Assembly: GCF_900102195.1 (NCBI RefSeq)
Contig: NZ_FNBE01000017.1
Coordinates: forward strand, 1 to 64,000
DNA from: Pseudonocardia oroxyli
GTDB lineage: Bacteria; Actinomycetota; Actinomycetes; Mycobacteriales; Pseudonocardiaceae
Direction of reading: 5' to 3'
DNA length: 64,000 bases
The notes beneath the pieces were generated by a model. That model was not told the origin of the DNA. It saw only the letters and a list, made by a program, of their open reading frames with translations, and did no database searches. Made by a program: the position numbers and the translations under genes. Below are positions 24,081-32,361 of this stretch, one piece after another. The stretch's first letter is position 1, and every line of letters begins with the position of its first letter.

Positions 24081-25474
24081 AGGCGCCGCAGGCGCACGGG
24101 AACACCACCGACCGGCACGGGCAGGGAGGTGTTGTCCCAGCGCAGGCCGGGCTCGCTGGTCCAGCGGTGGGTGCGGAGCAGCTCGTGCAGGATCGTCAGC
24201 ACCTCGTAGCGCCCGAACCACAGCCCGATGCACTTGTGCACGCCGCCGCCGAAGGGCACGAACGCGTCCCGGTCCTTCGGCGGCGCGGCGAACCGGTCCG
24301 GGTCGAAGGTCTCCGGCGAGTCCCAGCACTGCGGGTCGTAGTGGTTGACCGCCTGCGCCACGGTGACGCGCGTCCCGGCCGGGATGTGGTGGCCGAGGAC
24401 CGTCGTGTCCTTCACCGCCGTCCGCAGCACCACCGGCACGGGCGCGTCGAGCCGCAGGGCCTCGGACACGACGTGGTCGAGCGTGGTCAGCGACCTCAGG
24501 TCGGCGACCCCGAGGTGCCCGTCGCCGAGCGCGAGGGACTCCGCCCGGGCCTTCTCCTGCCACTCCGGGTGCAGTCCGAGGTGGTAGGCGGCGGAGGTCG
24601 CGGTGGTCGTCGAGGTGTCGTGCGCGGCCATCATCAGGAAGATCATGTGGTTGACGACGTCGTCGTCGGAGAAGGCCTCGCCCTCCGGCGTGCGGGCGTG
24701 GCACAGGGCGCTGAACAGGTCGTCCCCGGTGCCCGCCCGCTTGGCGGGCAGGGCGTCGCGGAACCAGCGCTCCAGCACCGCGCGCCCGTCGAGCCCCTTC
24801 TTCCACCGGGTGCCCGGCAGCGGCCTGCGCACGAACGCGTTCGCCCCGCGCACGCAGGCCACGAAGGCCCGGTTGATCTCGTCCGACTGGGACCCGGAGT
24901 CCATGAACACCCGCGCCGCGACGTCCAGGGTGAGCTGTGTGAGCGCCGGGTGGATCCGCATGTCCCCGGACCAGGTGTCCAGCGTGGAGCGGACGACGGG
25001 CGCGGCCTGGCGGACGTAGCCCGCGACCCGGTCCGCGGTGAACGCCTCCTGCATGATCCGCCGGTGCATCCGGTGCTCGTCGAAGTCCAGCAGCATGAGC
25101 CCGCGGTGGAAGAAGCGGTCGACGAGGGTCCGCCAGCCCTCCTGGGAGAAGGCCTTGTCCCGGTTCACCAGCACCTCGCGCGTGGCCGCAGGCCCCGCGA
25201 CCACGACCGAGCGCCCGAGCGGCCCGCCCATCCACCACACCGGGCCGTAGCGCTCGGTGCGCCTGCGGGTGAGCTCGTGGCCGAGGCGGACGTAGCCGAG
25301 GGTGTGGCCCAGCAGGGGGAGCCCGAAGTCCCCGGGGATCTCGGCGGTGCCCGGGGGCACCGGGCCGAACGGGCGGGCGGCGCCGGGCTCGCGCAGCCTG
25401 CGGTCGACGCCGCGGGGCAGCGGGACGGTCAGTACGGACGAGTACCGGGCACGCACCTGGTCGACGATGGCCAT
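24077..25474 (-). CDS. Cytochrome P450
   Basis: 465 residues, longer than the typical soluble bacterial P450 (about 400). Signatures are the I-helix AAHDTSTTT, ExxR in VSEALRLDAP, and the heme loop FVPFGGGVHKCIGLWF. The pattern HDTS and GGGVHKCIG recall CYP51-like and CYP120-like enzymes that act on sterols or isoprenoids, but the substrate is not known. No ferredoxin is next to it. It diverges from a TetR regulator, 65 bases apart, which likely controls it. The stop lies in the type B palindrome. Confidence 0.88.
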   Translation of the reverse strand: MAIVDQVRARYSSVLTVPLPRGVDRRLREPGAARPFGPVPPGTAEIPGDFGLPLLGHTLGYVRLGHELTRRRTERYGPVWWMGGPLGRSVVVAGPAATREVLVNRDKAFSQEGWRTLVDRFFHRGLMLLDFDEHRMHRRIMQEAFTADRVAGYVRQAAPVVRSTLDTWSGDMRIHPALTQLTLDVAARVFMDSGSQSDEINRAFVACVRGANAFVRRPLPGTRWKKGLDGRAVLERWFRDALPAKRAGTGDDLFSALCHARTPEGEAFSDDDVVNHMIFLMMAAHDTSTTTATSAAYHLGLHPEWQEKARAESLALGDGHLGVADLRSLTTLDHVVSEALRLDAPVPVVLRTAVKDTTVLGHHIPAGTRVTVAQAVNHYDPQCWDSPETFDPDRFAAPPKDRDAFVPFGGGVHKCIGLWFGRYEVLTILHELLRTHRWTSEPGLRWDNTSLPVPVGGVPVRLRRL

Positions 25475-25539
25475 GGGCCGACCGTAGACAGATTGCTGAA
25501 GAGTGTCCAGAGAATTGACGCGACCTCTAGAGTTGTCTC

Positions 25540-26082
25540 ATGCGACCGATGGCCGAACGCGCCCGCGCCCAGCTGCGCGCCGAGGCGCTCGACGTCGCGG
25601 AGGAGCTCGTCGTCGCCGGCCGGTTCGGCATGCCCGAGCTGGCGAGCAGGCTCGGGGTCAGCAGGCAGACGCTCTACAACGAGTTCGGCGACCGCCACGG
25701 CGTCACCTCCGCGCTGGTCCTGCGCTCGACCGAGCGGTTCCTCGACGGCATCGAGGCCGCGCTGGCGGGGGAGCGGGACCTGCACGCCGCCTGGGTGGCC
25801 GCGGTGGCCGCGGCGCTGCACCGGGCGGCGGACGAGCCCCTGCTGAAGGCGCTGCTGACCGGGGACTCCGACGTCCTCGGGGCGGAGCCGATCGTCGTCG
25901 CCGCCCGGGACCGCGCCGCCGCCTACCTGCGCCGCACCTGGCCGGAGCTGGAGAACGTCGACCTCGCCGCCGAGACCGCCGCCCGGCTGACCGTCAGCCA
26001 CATCGGCCTGCCCCTCGCCCCGCCGGAGGTGATCGCCGAGCAGGTCGCGACCGTCGTGGTCCGCACCTGTGCGCGGCGATAG
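25540..26082 (+). CDS. TetR-like transcriptional regulator
   Basis: 180 residues with an N-terminal HTH, FGMPELASRLGVSRQTLYNEFGDRHGV, and an all-helical C-terminal ligand domain. Probably represses the divergent P450 gene. The stop TAG (26080-26082) falls inside a type A palindrome, so the last residues (CARR) are encoded by the repeat. In the intergenic region the near-repeats GTGTCCAGAGA and GTTGTCTCATG are the only operator-like elements, and they are weak. Confidence 0.85.
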   Translation: MRPMAERARAQLRAEALDVAEELVVAGRFGMPELASRLGVSRQTLYNEFGDRHGVTSALVLRSTERFLDGIEAALAGERDLHAAWVAAVAAALHRAADEPLLKALLTGDSDVLGAEPIVVAARDRAAAYLRRTWPELENVDLAAETAARLTVSHIGLPLAPPEVIAEQVATVVVRTCARR

Positions 26083-26108
26083 TCGCCCTGGCGACGATCG
26101 CCGCGCAC
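26069..26108. repeat. Palindromic repeat, type A variant
   Basis: A 40-base palindrome: GTGCGCGGCGATAGTCGC, CCTGG-type centre, GCGACGATCGCCGCGCAC. It lies between the convergent tetR-like and ABC-permease genes; the TetR reading frame ends inside it at TAG. Confidence 0.85.
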
Positions 26109-26113
26109 GAGGG

Positions 26114-26932
26114 TCAGCGGGTCAGGCGGGGCAGCACGGCGCTCGCCAGGCTGATCATCAGCGCCGCCGCACCGAGCAGCACGGCGAAGCAGAGGCCCAG
26201 CCGGGCGGGTTCGCCGATCATCAGGCCGCGCAACGCCTCCACCTCGTACGACAGCGGGTTGACGTGGTTGACCCACTGCAGCCAGGTGGGCATCAGGGCG
26301 ACGGGGTAGAGCGCGTTGGAGGCGAAGAACAGCGGCATCGTGATCGCCTGGCCGATCCCCATCAGCCGGTCCCGCGACAGCACCAGCCCCGCGATGGCGA
26401 TGGACAGGCAGCAGAAGATCGCCGACCCGAGCATCAGTGCGGCGACCACGCCCAGCCACTTCAGCGGGTTCGCCGTCAGCGAGACCCCGAGGACCAGCGC
26501 CAACGCCAGCACGACCACCGCCTGGGCCACGGCGCGGATGCCGGCGGCGAAGGCCTTCGCGGCGACCATCGCGACCCGCGGGGTGGGGGTGACCAGGAGC
26601 TTCGACAGCACCCCGGCGTCCCGCTCCCAGATGATCTGGATGCCGTAGAAGATCGCGATGAACAGCGCGGACTGGGCGAGGATGCCCGGCGCGAGGAAGT
26701 CCAGGTAGGGCACGTTCCCGGTGGGGATCGCGTGGATCGCGGTGAACACGTTGCCGAACACCAGCAGCCAGAGCGCGGGCTGCACGGCGCGGGTGACGAG
26801 CTCGGTGCGGTCGTGGCGCAGCTTCTGCAGCTCCACCAGGCACATCGTGGCGATCCGGGAGAGGAAGACCCGCACCGGTGCCCACCAGGACTCAGCCCAG
26901 CCTGCCTGCGGTGCGGCGAGCGCTGCGGACAT
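26114..26932 (-). CDS. ABC-2 type drug exporter permease (DrrB-like)
   Basis: 272 residues with six hydrophobic segments, including WLLVFGNVFTAIH and FFASNALYPVALMP followed by WLQWVNHVNPLSYEVEALRGL, the typical ABC-2 signature. Together with the overlapping ATPase upstream it forms an efflux pump of the DrrAB daunorubicin-resistance kind; its actual substrate is unknown. The ATG at 26932 lies 41 bases inside the ATPase gene, which implies coupled translation. Confidence 0.85.
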   Translation of the reverse strand: MSAALAAPQAGWAESWWAPVRVFLSRIATMCLVELQKLRHDRTELVTRAVQPALWLLVFGNVFTAIHAIPTGNVPYLDFLAPGILAQSALFIAIFYGIQIIWERDAGVLSKLLVTPTPRVAMVAAKAFAAGIRAVAQAVVVLALALVLGVSLTANPLKWLGVVAALMLGSAIFCCLSIAIAGLVLSRDRLMGIGQAITMPLFFASNALYPVALMPTWLQWVNHVNPLSYEVEALRGLMIGEPARLGLCFAVLLGAAALMISLASAVLPRLTR

Positions 26933-27698
26933 CGGAGATCCCTCCCTGCTCCAGGTCGTCCCCGGTGTGGTGGCGGAAGACGTCGTCGAGCGTGCCGATC
27001 CCGTCCTTGAGCGCGGCGGGTGTGCCGAGCGCCCGCACCCGGCCGCGGTGCATCAGCGCGATCCGGTCGCAGTGCTCGTCCGCCTCCTGCATGGCGTGCG
27101 TGGTGACCAGGACGGTCATCCCGGTCTCGGCGCGCGTGGCGGCGATCCGGTCCCACACGCCGTCTCGCGCGACGGGGTCGAGCCCGACCGTCGGCTCGTC
27201 GAGCACGAGCAGCTGCGGTGTGCTGACCAGCGCCTGCGCGAGCTCCAGGCGGCGGACCATGCCGCCGGAGTAGGTCTTGGCGGGTCGGTCGGCGGCCTCG
27301 GTGAGGTCCATCGCCGCGAGCACCTCCGCCACCTTCTCCCGCCGGACGCGGCGCGGGACGTCGAACAGGCGGGCGAACAGCGCCACGTTCTCCCGGCCGG
27401 TCAGCGTGGCGTCCGCGGACAGCTGTTGGGGGACGTAGCCCAGCAGGCGCCGGACCCCGATCCGGTCCCGGGCGACGTCGTGCCCCAGGACGGTGATCGA
27501 GCCCGGCTCGGTGGGGAGCAGGGTGGTGATCATCCGGATGGTGGTGGTCTTGCCCGCGCCGTTCGGGCCGAGCAGCCCGAACACCTCCCCGCGCTCGACG
27601 CGCAGGTCCAGCCCGTCGACGGCCGTCGTGCCGCCGAACGCCTTGCGCACCCCGCGGCACAGGACCGCAGGCTCGGGTGGGTTCTCGCTGGTGGACAC
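26892..27698 (-). CDS. ABC transporter ATPase (DrrA-like)
   Basis: 268 residues from GTG at 27698; the longer upstream frame overlaps the small gene at 27793 and is rejected. Walker A GPNGAGKTTT, Q-loop YVPQQLS, signature YSGGMVRRLEL, Walker B LLVLDEPTVGLDP and the switch His in VTTHAMQEAD are all present. The end DVFRHHTGDDLE is the DrrA-type C-terminal motif. It energises export through the permease downstream. Confidence 0.9.
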   Translation of the reverse strand: MSTSENPPEPAVLCRGVRKAFGGTTAVDGLDLRVERGEVFGLLGPNGAGKTTTIRMITTLLPTEPGSITVLGHDVARDRIGVRRLLGYVPQQLSADATLTGRENVALFARLFDVPRRVRREKVAEVLAAMDLTEAADRPAKTYSGGMVRRLELAQALVSTPQLLVLDEPTVGLDPVARDGVWDRIAATRAETGMTVLVTTHAMQEADEHCDRIALMHRGRVRALGTPAALKDGIGTLDDVFRHHTGDDLEQGGISDVRSARRTAGRLG

Positions 27699-27792
27699 GG
27701 GTCGACGGTACTGCGGCCGAGTAGTGATGAGCAATGCCAACGACTGTGCCGCCGGCTCGACGGGGAGGGGGCGAGCTGCCAGGCTCGCACCC

Positions 27793-27987
27793 ATGAGCGA
27801 CGAGCAATGGTTCTTCTGCCTCAAGCACCACACCGTCGAGGGGCCGGACGGCTGCCGGGCCGCGGACCGGCTCGGCCCGTACCCGGACAGGGAGACGGCC
27901 GCGCGGGCCCTGGAGATCGCCAAGGAGCGCACCGAGGCCGCCGACAAGGCGGACGAGGAGTGGCGCGAGCGGGGCTCGACCCGCTGA
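27793..27987 (+). CDS. Small conserved actinobacterial protein, function unknown
   Basis: 64 residues: MSDEQWFFCLKHHTVEG, a CxxxH pattern, GCRAADRLGPYPDRETAARALEIA, then a charged tail. Very similar short proteins are frequent in mycobacteria and Pseudonocardia, but I know no function. The Cys and His residues could bind a metal. It stands alone, divergent from the ABC ATPase gene by 94 bases. Confidence 0.75.
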   Translation: MSDEQWFFCLKHHTVEGPDGCRAADRLGPYPDRETAARALEIAKERTEAADKADEEWRERGSTR

Positions 27988-28015
27988 CGAACCGGCACTA
28001 GGCTCTCCGAGATTT

Positions 28016-28029
28016 GATGCAGTCGCATC
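28016..28029. promoter_or_regulatory. Short inverted repeat before the SDR-TetR-phosphotransferase operon
   Basis: GATGC-AGTC-GCATC lies 20 bases before the SDR start. It may be the operator of the TetR protein encoded second in this operon. Arms of five bases are weak evidence. Confidence 0.3.
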
Positions 28030-28049
28030 GCTGTCGAGAGGGGCACACC

Positions 28050-28796
28050 GTGGTGGAGGACAAGGTCGCGGTCGTGACCGGCGGCAGCCGGGGCATGGGC
28101 CGGGAGATCTGCCGGGACCTGGCGCGGCGGGGCTTCCGGGTGGTCGTCGCCAGCCGCAAGGCCCCGGCCTGCGAGGAGCTGGCCGAGGAGCTCGTCGCGG
28201 AGTTCGGGGTCGAGGCGATCGGCGTGGGTGCCCACGTGGGCCACTGGGCGGACTGCGACGCGCTGATCGACCGGACCCTGGACACCTGGGGCCGCATCGA
28301 CGTGCTGGTCAACAACGCGGGCATGTCGCCCCTCTACGGCGGCCTCGGCGCGGTCGGCGAGGACCTGTTCGACAAGGTCATCGGGGTGAACCTCAAGGGG
28401 CCCTTCCGGTTGGCGGTGCGTGCGGGCGAGGCGATGCAGCGCGGCGACGGCGGCCAGATCGTCAACATCTCCAGCATCGCGGCCGTGGCCCCCGCTCCCA
28501 CCGAGCTCCCGTACGCGACCGCCAAGGCGGGCCTCAACGCCCTGACCCTGGGTCTGGCCCGGGCGTTCGGGCCCACGGTGCGGGTCAACTGCGTAATGCC
28601 CGGCATGTTCCGCACCGACATCAGCAAGGCGTGGGGCGAGGAGATGTTCGCGCAGGCGAGCCGGGTGCCCGCGGGCCGGATCGGGGAGGCGTCCGAGATC
28701 GTCGGGGCCGTCCGGTATCTCACCAGCGAGGACTCCACCTACACCACCGGCGCGGTGCTCAAGGTGGACGGCGGCGCGACCTGGGCGCCCGCATGA
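28050..28796 (+). CDS. SDR-family oxidoreductase
   Basis: 248 residues from GTG at 28050, preceded by GAGAGGGG; a TTG/ATG further up is less likely. It is a complete classical SDR: TGGSRGMG, DVLVNNAGMSP, NISSIA with the catalytic Ser, YATAKAG with Tyr and Lys, then VNCVMPGMFRTD and a C-terminal GAVLKVDGGATW. It is an NAD(P)H oxidoreductase of the 3-ketoacyl/hydroxyacyl type. The ATGA overlap with the TetR gene and the phosphotransferase gene behind it define a three-gene operon, probably for acyl-CoA or xenobiotic breakdown. Confidence 0.88.
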   Translation: MVEDKVAVVTGGSRGMGREICRDLARRGFRVVVASRKAPACEELAEELVAEFGVEAIGVGAHVGHWADCDALIDRTLDTWGRIDVLVNNAGMSPLYGGLGAVGEDLFDKVIGVNLKGPFRLAVRAGEAMQRGDGGQIVNISSIAAVAPAPTELPYATAKAGLNALTLGLARAFGPTVRVNCVMPGMFRTDISKAWGEEMFAQASRVPAGRIGEASEIVGAVRYLTSEDSTYTTGAVLKVDGGATWAPA

Positions 28797-29470
28797 GCAC
28801 GGCGTCCTCGGCCGCGGGGCGGCCGGACACCCGGTCGCGGCTCCTCGACGCCGCGGAGGCGCTGTTCGCCGAGCGCGGCAGCGAGGCGGTGTCGCTGCGG
28901 GAGATCGGCCGGGCCGCCGGGGCGCGCAACGTCATCGCCGCCCAGTACTGGTTCACCGACCGGGACGGCCTGGTCCGCGCCCTGATCGAGCGGCACGCGC
29001 CGGAGATCGAGGCCGCCCGCCACGCCCAGCTCGACGAGTACGAGGACCTGCTGGCCCGCGGCGCCGCGGGCTCCGAGCAGGATCGGCTGCACCTGCTCGC
29101 GGGTGCGTTGGCCCGCCCGCCCGCGCGCAAGCTCGAACAGGGCGTGAGCGGGGCCGGGTACCTGCGCACCGTCGCCGACCTGCTCACCCGCCCCGAGCCC
29201 AGCACCGAACACGTGGGCTACGACCGCGAGGGCGGGAGCATCATCCGCTGGAGACACCTGCTCGAGCCGCTCCTGGACCCGGACGCCGTCGTCCTGCACC
29301 GGAGGTTCTACGTGATCCGCTTCGTCGACGTCGAGCTCGCCCAGCGCTCCCGCGCCCCGGGCAGGCGCGACCACCGGCTGTTCGTCAGCCAGCTCGTCGA
29401 CTCCGCCGCGGGCCTGCTCGGCGCCGCCACCTCGGACGAGACCCGCAGGCTGCGCGCGGAGCGGGGGTGA
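28793..29470 (+). CDS. TetR/AcrR-family regulator
   Basis: 225 residues, ATG at 28793 overlapping the SDR stop. HTH region: TRSRLLDAAEALFAERG, SLREIGRAAGARN, QYWFTDRDGLVRALI, a variant in which the usual YYHF element reads QYWF. The rest is helical. It is second in its operon and probably autoregulates it. The ligand may be an acyl-CoA. Confidence 0.85.
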   Translation: MSTASSAAGRPDTRSRLLDAAEALFAERGSEAVSLREIGRAAGARNVIAAQYWFTDRDGLVRALIERHAPEIEAARHAQLDEYEDLLARGAAGSEQDRLHLLAGALARPPARKLEQGVSGAGYLRTVADLLTRPEPSTEHVGYDREGGSIIRWRHLLEPLLDPDAVVLHRRFYVIRFVDVELAQRSRAPGRRDHRLFVSQLVDSAAGLLGAATSDETRRLRAERG

Positions 29471-30525
29471 GCACCGGGACGGGCGCGGGTGTGGTCGATC
29501 TCGACGACCTGGGCCGCTGGGTGCGGGCGGAGGGGATCGCCGAGGAGATCGGCGAGGTGACCCCGCTCGCGGGCGGCACCCAGAACGTCGTCCTCAAGAT
29601 CGAGCTGGACGGTCGGCCGGTCGTGCTCCGCCGCCCGCCCGAACACCCCCGGCCCACCTCCGATCGCACCCTGACCAGGGAGATCACGGTGCTGCGCGGG
29701 CTGGCGGGCACCGACGTGCCGCACCCGCGGCTGATCGCCGGGTGCACCGACACGTCCGTGCTGGGAGTCGTGTTCTACCTGATGGAGCTGGTCGACGGCG
29801 TCAACCCCGGCGAGGAGGTGACCGAGGCGCAGCGCGCGGACCCCGCCCTGCGCCGCGGGCAGGCCCTCGCCGTGGCCCGGGCGCTGGCCCGGCTCAGCGC
29901 GGTGGACCCCGTCGCCCAGGGGCTCGACGTGCTGCGCAAGCCCGGCGGGTTCCTCGCCAAGCAGGTGCCGCAGTGGCTCGGCCAGCTGGAGTCCTACCGG
30001 GAGTTCGCGGGCTGGGACCCGGCGGGGCTGCCGGACGTCGAGCCGATCGCGCGGTGGCTCACCGCGCACCTCCCGCCCGAGCCGGAACCCGGCGTGATGC
30101 ACGGCGACTTCCACCTCAACAACATCCTGCTCGCCCGGGAGGAGCCCGCGGTCGCGGCGGTGGTGGACTGGGAGATGTGCACGGTCGGCGACCCGCTGCT
30201 CGACCTGGGATGGCTCATGGTCACCTGGCCCCAGCCGCCCCGCACCCTCGAGGTGGGCGGCCCGTTCGCGCAGCTCGGCGGCCTGCCGACGCGTGCGGAG
30301 CTGGTCGCCGAGTACGCCGCCGCGGGCGGGCGGCCCACCCGGGACGTCGACTGGTACACCGCGCTGGCGGGCTTCAAGCTGGGCATCGTGCTGGAGGGGA
30401 CCCACGCGCGGGCGGGCGCGGGCAAGGCGCCGAAGGAGATCGGCGACCGCCTGCACCGCCACGCGGGCGCCCTGCTCACCCTCGCCCGCTCCATCGCCGA
30501 CGGCGAGTGGTCCGTCCACCCCTGA
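29467..30525 (+). CDS. Phosphotransferase family protein (APH / ACAD10-type)
   Basis: 352 residues from GTG at 29467 in a four-base overlap with the TetR gene. It has the kinase-like fold: LAGGTQNVVLKIEL (ATP loop), VMHGDFHLNNILL (catalytic loop with Asp), and VVDWEMCTVGDPLLDLGWL (metal-binding Asp). Relatives are found beside acyl-CoA dehydrogenases in actinobacteria and in the human ACAD10 fusion and are thought to phosphorylate hydroxyacyl substrates. No acyl-CoA dehydrogenase is present here. Antibiotic phosphorylation is less likely given the partners. Confidence 0.85.
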   Translation: MSTGTGAGVVDLDDLGRWVRAEGIAEEIGEVTPLAGGTQNVVLKIELDGRPVVLRRPPEHPRPTSDRTLTREITVLRGLAGTDVPHPRLIAGCTDTSVLGVVFYLMELVDGVNPGEEVTEAQRADPALRRGQALAVARALARLSAVDPVAQGLDVLRKPGGFLAKQVPQWLGQLESYREFAGWDPAGLPDVEPIARWLTAHLPPEPEPGVMHGDFHLNNILLAREEPAVAAVVDWEMCTVGDPLLDLGWLMVTWPQPPRTLEVGGPFAQLGGLPTRAELVAEYAAAGGRPTRDVDWYTALAGFKLGIVLEGTHARAGAGKAPKEIGDRLHRHAGALLTLARSIADGEWSVHP

Positions 30526-30551
30526 CCGCATTGTGGCTCCACAATGCGGTC
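30524..30551. terminator. Perfect hairpin between convergent genes
   Basis: GACCGCATTGTGG-CT-CCACAATGCGGTC, a 13-base perfect stem with a two-base loop. It begins at the phosphotransferase stop codon and ends five bases before the SDR stop on the other strand, the position of a bidirectional terminator. There is no T-run. Confidence 0.6.
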
Positions 30552-30556
30552 GGGGG

Positions 30557-31305
30557 TCAGAGCTGGGAGCCGCCGTCGACGTCGAGGATCGTCCCGGTGA
30601 TGTACGCGGCGCTGTCGGTCGAGAGGAACACGGCCGCCTCGGCGACCTCCCCGATCTCGCCCCAGCGCTTCAGCGGGATCCGCGCGTAGTGTGCTCCTCC
30701 CGGGTGCTCTCGTCCGGCGCCAGGCGGGCCATGCCCTCGGTGCCGGAGATGGGCCCGGGGGAGATGCCGTTGACCCGCACGTCGGGGCCCCATTCCATGG
30801 CGAGCACCCGGACCAGCTGGTTGATGCCGGCCTTCGCGGCGCACGCGTGTGCCTGCAGCGGCATGGCGTTCACGGCCTGGCCCGCGGTGATCGCGATCAG
30901 CGAGGCGCCGGGTGTGCGGAGCAGGTCGTAGCTCGCCCGGAAGACGTGGAACGTGCCGATGAGGTCGATGTCGACGACGGCCTTGAACGCGTTCGCGGAC
31001 ATCGTCGCCGCCGGGGCGAGGAAGTTGCCCGCCGCGCCGGACACGACGACGTCCAGCGGGCCGAGCTCGGTCGTCGCCTGCTCCAGCGCGGCGCGCGTCG
31101 CGGCGTAGTCCCGCACGTCCGCGGTGAGCGCCAGCCCACCGAAGGTCTCGGCGGCCGCGGCCGCCTTCTCCGGGTTGCGGCCGAGCACCGCGACCGCCGC
31201 GCCGAGCTCGGCGTACCGCCGCGCGATGCCGAGATCGATGCCGCTGGTTCCGCCCGCCACGAACACCGTGCGGTTCGCCATCAGGCCGTCCGAGAACGCG
31301 CTCAC
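30557..31305 (-). pseudogene. 2,4-dienoyl-CoA reductase-like SDR, broken by a frameshift
   Basis: From ATG at 31305 the frame gives AGGTSGIDLGIARR (glycine loop, with Asp in place of the usual Asn/Gly), then QAHACAAKAGINQLVR and SPGPISGTEGMARLAP, as in peroxisomal-type dienoyl-CoA reductases. It then ends abnormally at 30670. The natural end, HYARIPLKRWGEIGEVA to the stop at 30557 (GTILDVDGGSQL), is in another frame. Reading CAC-TAC requires removal of two bases in a CACAC stretch at about 30688-30692, so a dinucleotide insertion explains it. Without the C terminus the enzyme lacks its substrate loop. A sequencing error would give the same picture. Confidence 0.8.
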
Positions 31306-31343
31306 GTCCGGGTCCTCTCCGTCGAGTCCCCGTCATCCCATGC

Positions 31344-31366
31344 GACTGTGACGTTCACGTCAAGTC
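31344..31366. promoter_or_regulatory. Inverted repeat, probable operator
   Basis: GACT-g-TGACGT-TC-ACGTCA-AGTC, an 8-10-base inverted repeat. It lies 38 bases upstream of the frameshifted SDR start and overlaps the stop of the carbonic anhydrase gene. It is like the TGACGTnnACGTCA operators of regulators of acyl-CoA catabolism in actinobacteria. Confidence 0.5.
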
Positions 31367-31860
31367 TTGTGGAGTCCGGTGAGGTGCAGGTAGGTCGCCG
31401 CGTTGAGGGTGATGCCGTTGCGCGCGGCGTCGTCGGTCTGGGAGCGGACCTTCGCCGGGACGCCCGCGACCAGCGAGTTCGGGGGGACCTCGGTCCCCTG
31501 GGTGACCACGGCGCCCGCCGCGACGATCGACCCGCTCCCGATCCGGGCCCCGTTCATCACGACGGCGCCCATGCCGACCAGCACGTCGTCCTCGACCGTG
31601 CAGCCGTGCAGCACCACCCGGTGCCCCACGCTCACCCCGTCGCCGACGGTGCACGGGAAGCCGGGGTCGGTGTGCACCACGGTGCCGTCCTGCAGGTTGC
31701 TGCGGGCGCCGATCGTGATCGGCTCGAACTCGGCGCGGAGCACGCAGGTGTACCAGACCGACGACTGCGCGCCGACCGTGACGCGGCCCGCCACCACCGC
31801 ACCCGGCGCGACCCAGGCGGTCGGGTCCACCGACGGCGTGTGGCCGTCCACAGTGATCAT
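31360..31860 (-). CDS. Gamma-carbonic-anhydrase-family hexapeptide protein
   Basis: 166 residues of left-handed beta-helix repeats (VAPGAVVAGRVTVGAQSSVWYTCVLR, then VGDGVSVGHRVVLHGCTVED). HTDPGF and GHRVVLHGC supply three His at the usual zinc positions. Members hydrate CO2 or serve as acyl-carrier assembly proteins; activity is not certain. Third in an operon with a folate cyclo-ligase and a macro-domain protein: its ATG directly follows the macro gene's TAG. Confidence 0.88.
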   Translation of the reverse strand: MITVDGHTPSVDPTAWVAPGAVVAGRVTVGAQSSVWYTCVLRAEFEPITIGARSNLQDGTVVHTDPGFPCTVGDGVSVGHRVVLHGCTVEDDVLVGMGAVVMNGARIGSGSIVAAGAVVTQGTEVPPNSLVAGVPAKVRSQTDDAARNGITLNAATYLHLTGLHKT

Positions 31861-32361
31861 CTACACCCCTTCGAACGCACGCAGGATCTCGGCGCTGAAC
31901 AGCACGAACCGTGCGGTCTGGACCTGCGACGGCGTGTCCCGCACGGTGGTCACGGCGATCCGGGCGGCGTCGTCGAGCGGCCAGCCGTAGATGCCGGCGC
32001 TCACCGCCGGGAAGGCGACGGTGCGGGCCCCGAGCTCGTCGGCGACCCGCAGCGACTCGCGGTAGGCGGAGGCGAGCAGCGCGGAGCGGTCCTCGCGCTT
32101 CGCGTAGACCGGCCCGACGGTGTGGATCACCCAGCGGGCGGGCAGCCGACCCGCCGTGGTCGCCACCGCCCGCCCGGTCGGCAGCCCGTCGGGGAACCGC
32201 GTGCGGCGCAGCTCCTCGCACTCGCGCAGGATGTCCGGCCCGCCCGCGCGGTGGATCGCCCCGTCGACGCCGCCCCCGCCGAGCAGGCCGGAGTTGGCGG
32301 CGTTGACCACGGCGTCCACCTCCTGCGTCGTGATGTCGCCCTGGACGAACTCGATGGTCAA
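31861..32361 (-). CDS. Macro-domain protein (ADP-ribose / O-acetyl-ADP-ribose hydrolase type)
   Basis: 166 residues from TTG at 32361, chosen because it overlaps the upstream stop (TTGA) and gives the usual N terminus TIEFVQGDITTQEVDAVVNAANSG. Also seen are LLGGGGVDGAIHRAGG, WVIHTVGP and FPAVSAGIYGWP, the complete MacroD-type signature that binds ADP-ribose. It probably removes mono-ADP-ribose from proteins or deacetylates O-acetyl-ADP-ribose. The middle gene of an operon with folate cyclo-ligase and carbonic anhydrase. Confidence 0.9.
   Translation of the reverse strand: MTIEFVQGDITTQEVDAVVNAANSGLLGGGGVDGAIHRAGGPDILRECEELRRTRFPDGLPTGRAVATTAGRLPARWVIHTVGPVYAKREDRSALLASAYRESLRVADELGARTVAFPAVSAGIYGWPLDDAARIAVTTVRDTPSQVQTARFVLFSAEILRAFEGV

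Noticed and set aside
26114..27698. Part of an antibiotic biosynthesis cluster
   Set aside because: DrrAB-like pumps and P450s occur here, but no polyketide, peptide or terpene synthase is in the window.
29467..30525. Antibiotic-resistance aminoglycoside phosphotransferase
   Set aside because: The catalytic loop is shared, but the operon with SDR and TetR and the ACAD10-like sequence fit acyl metabolism better.
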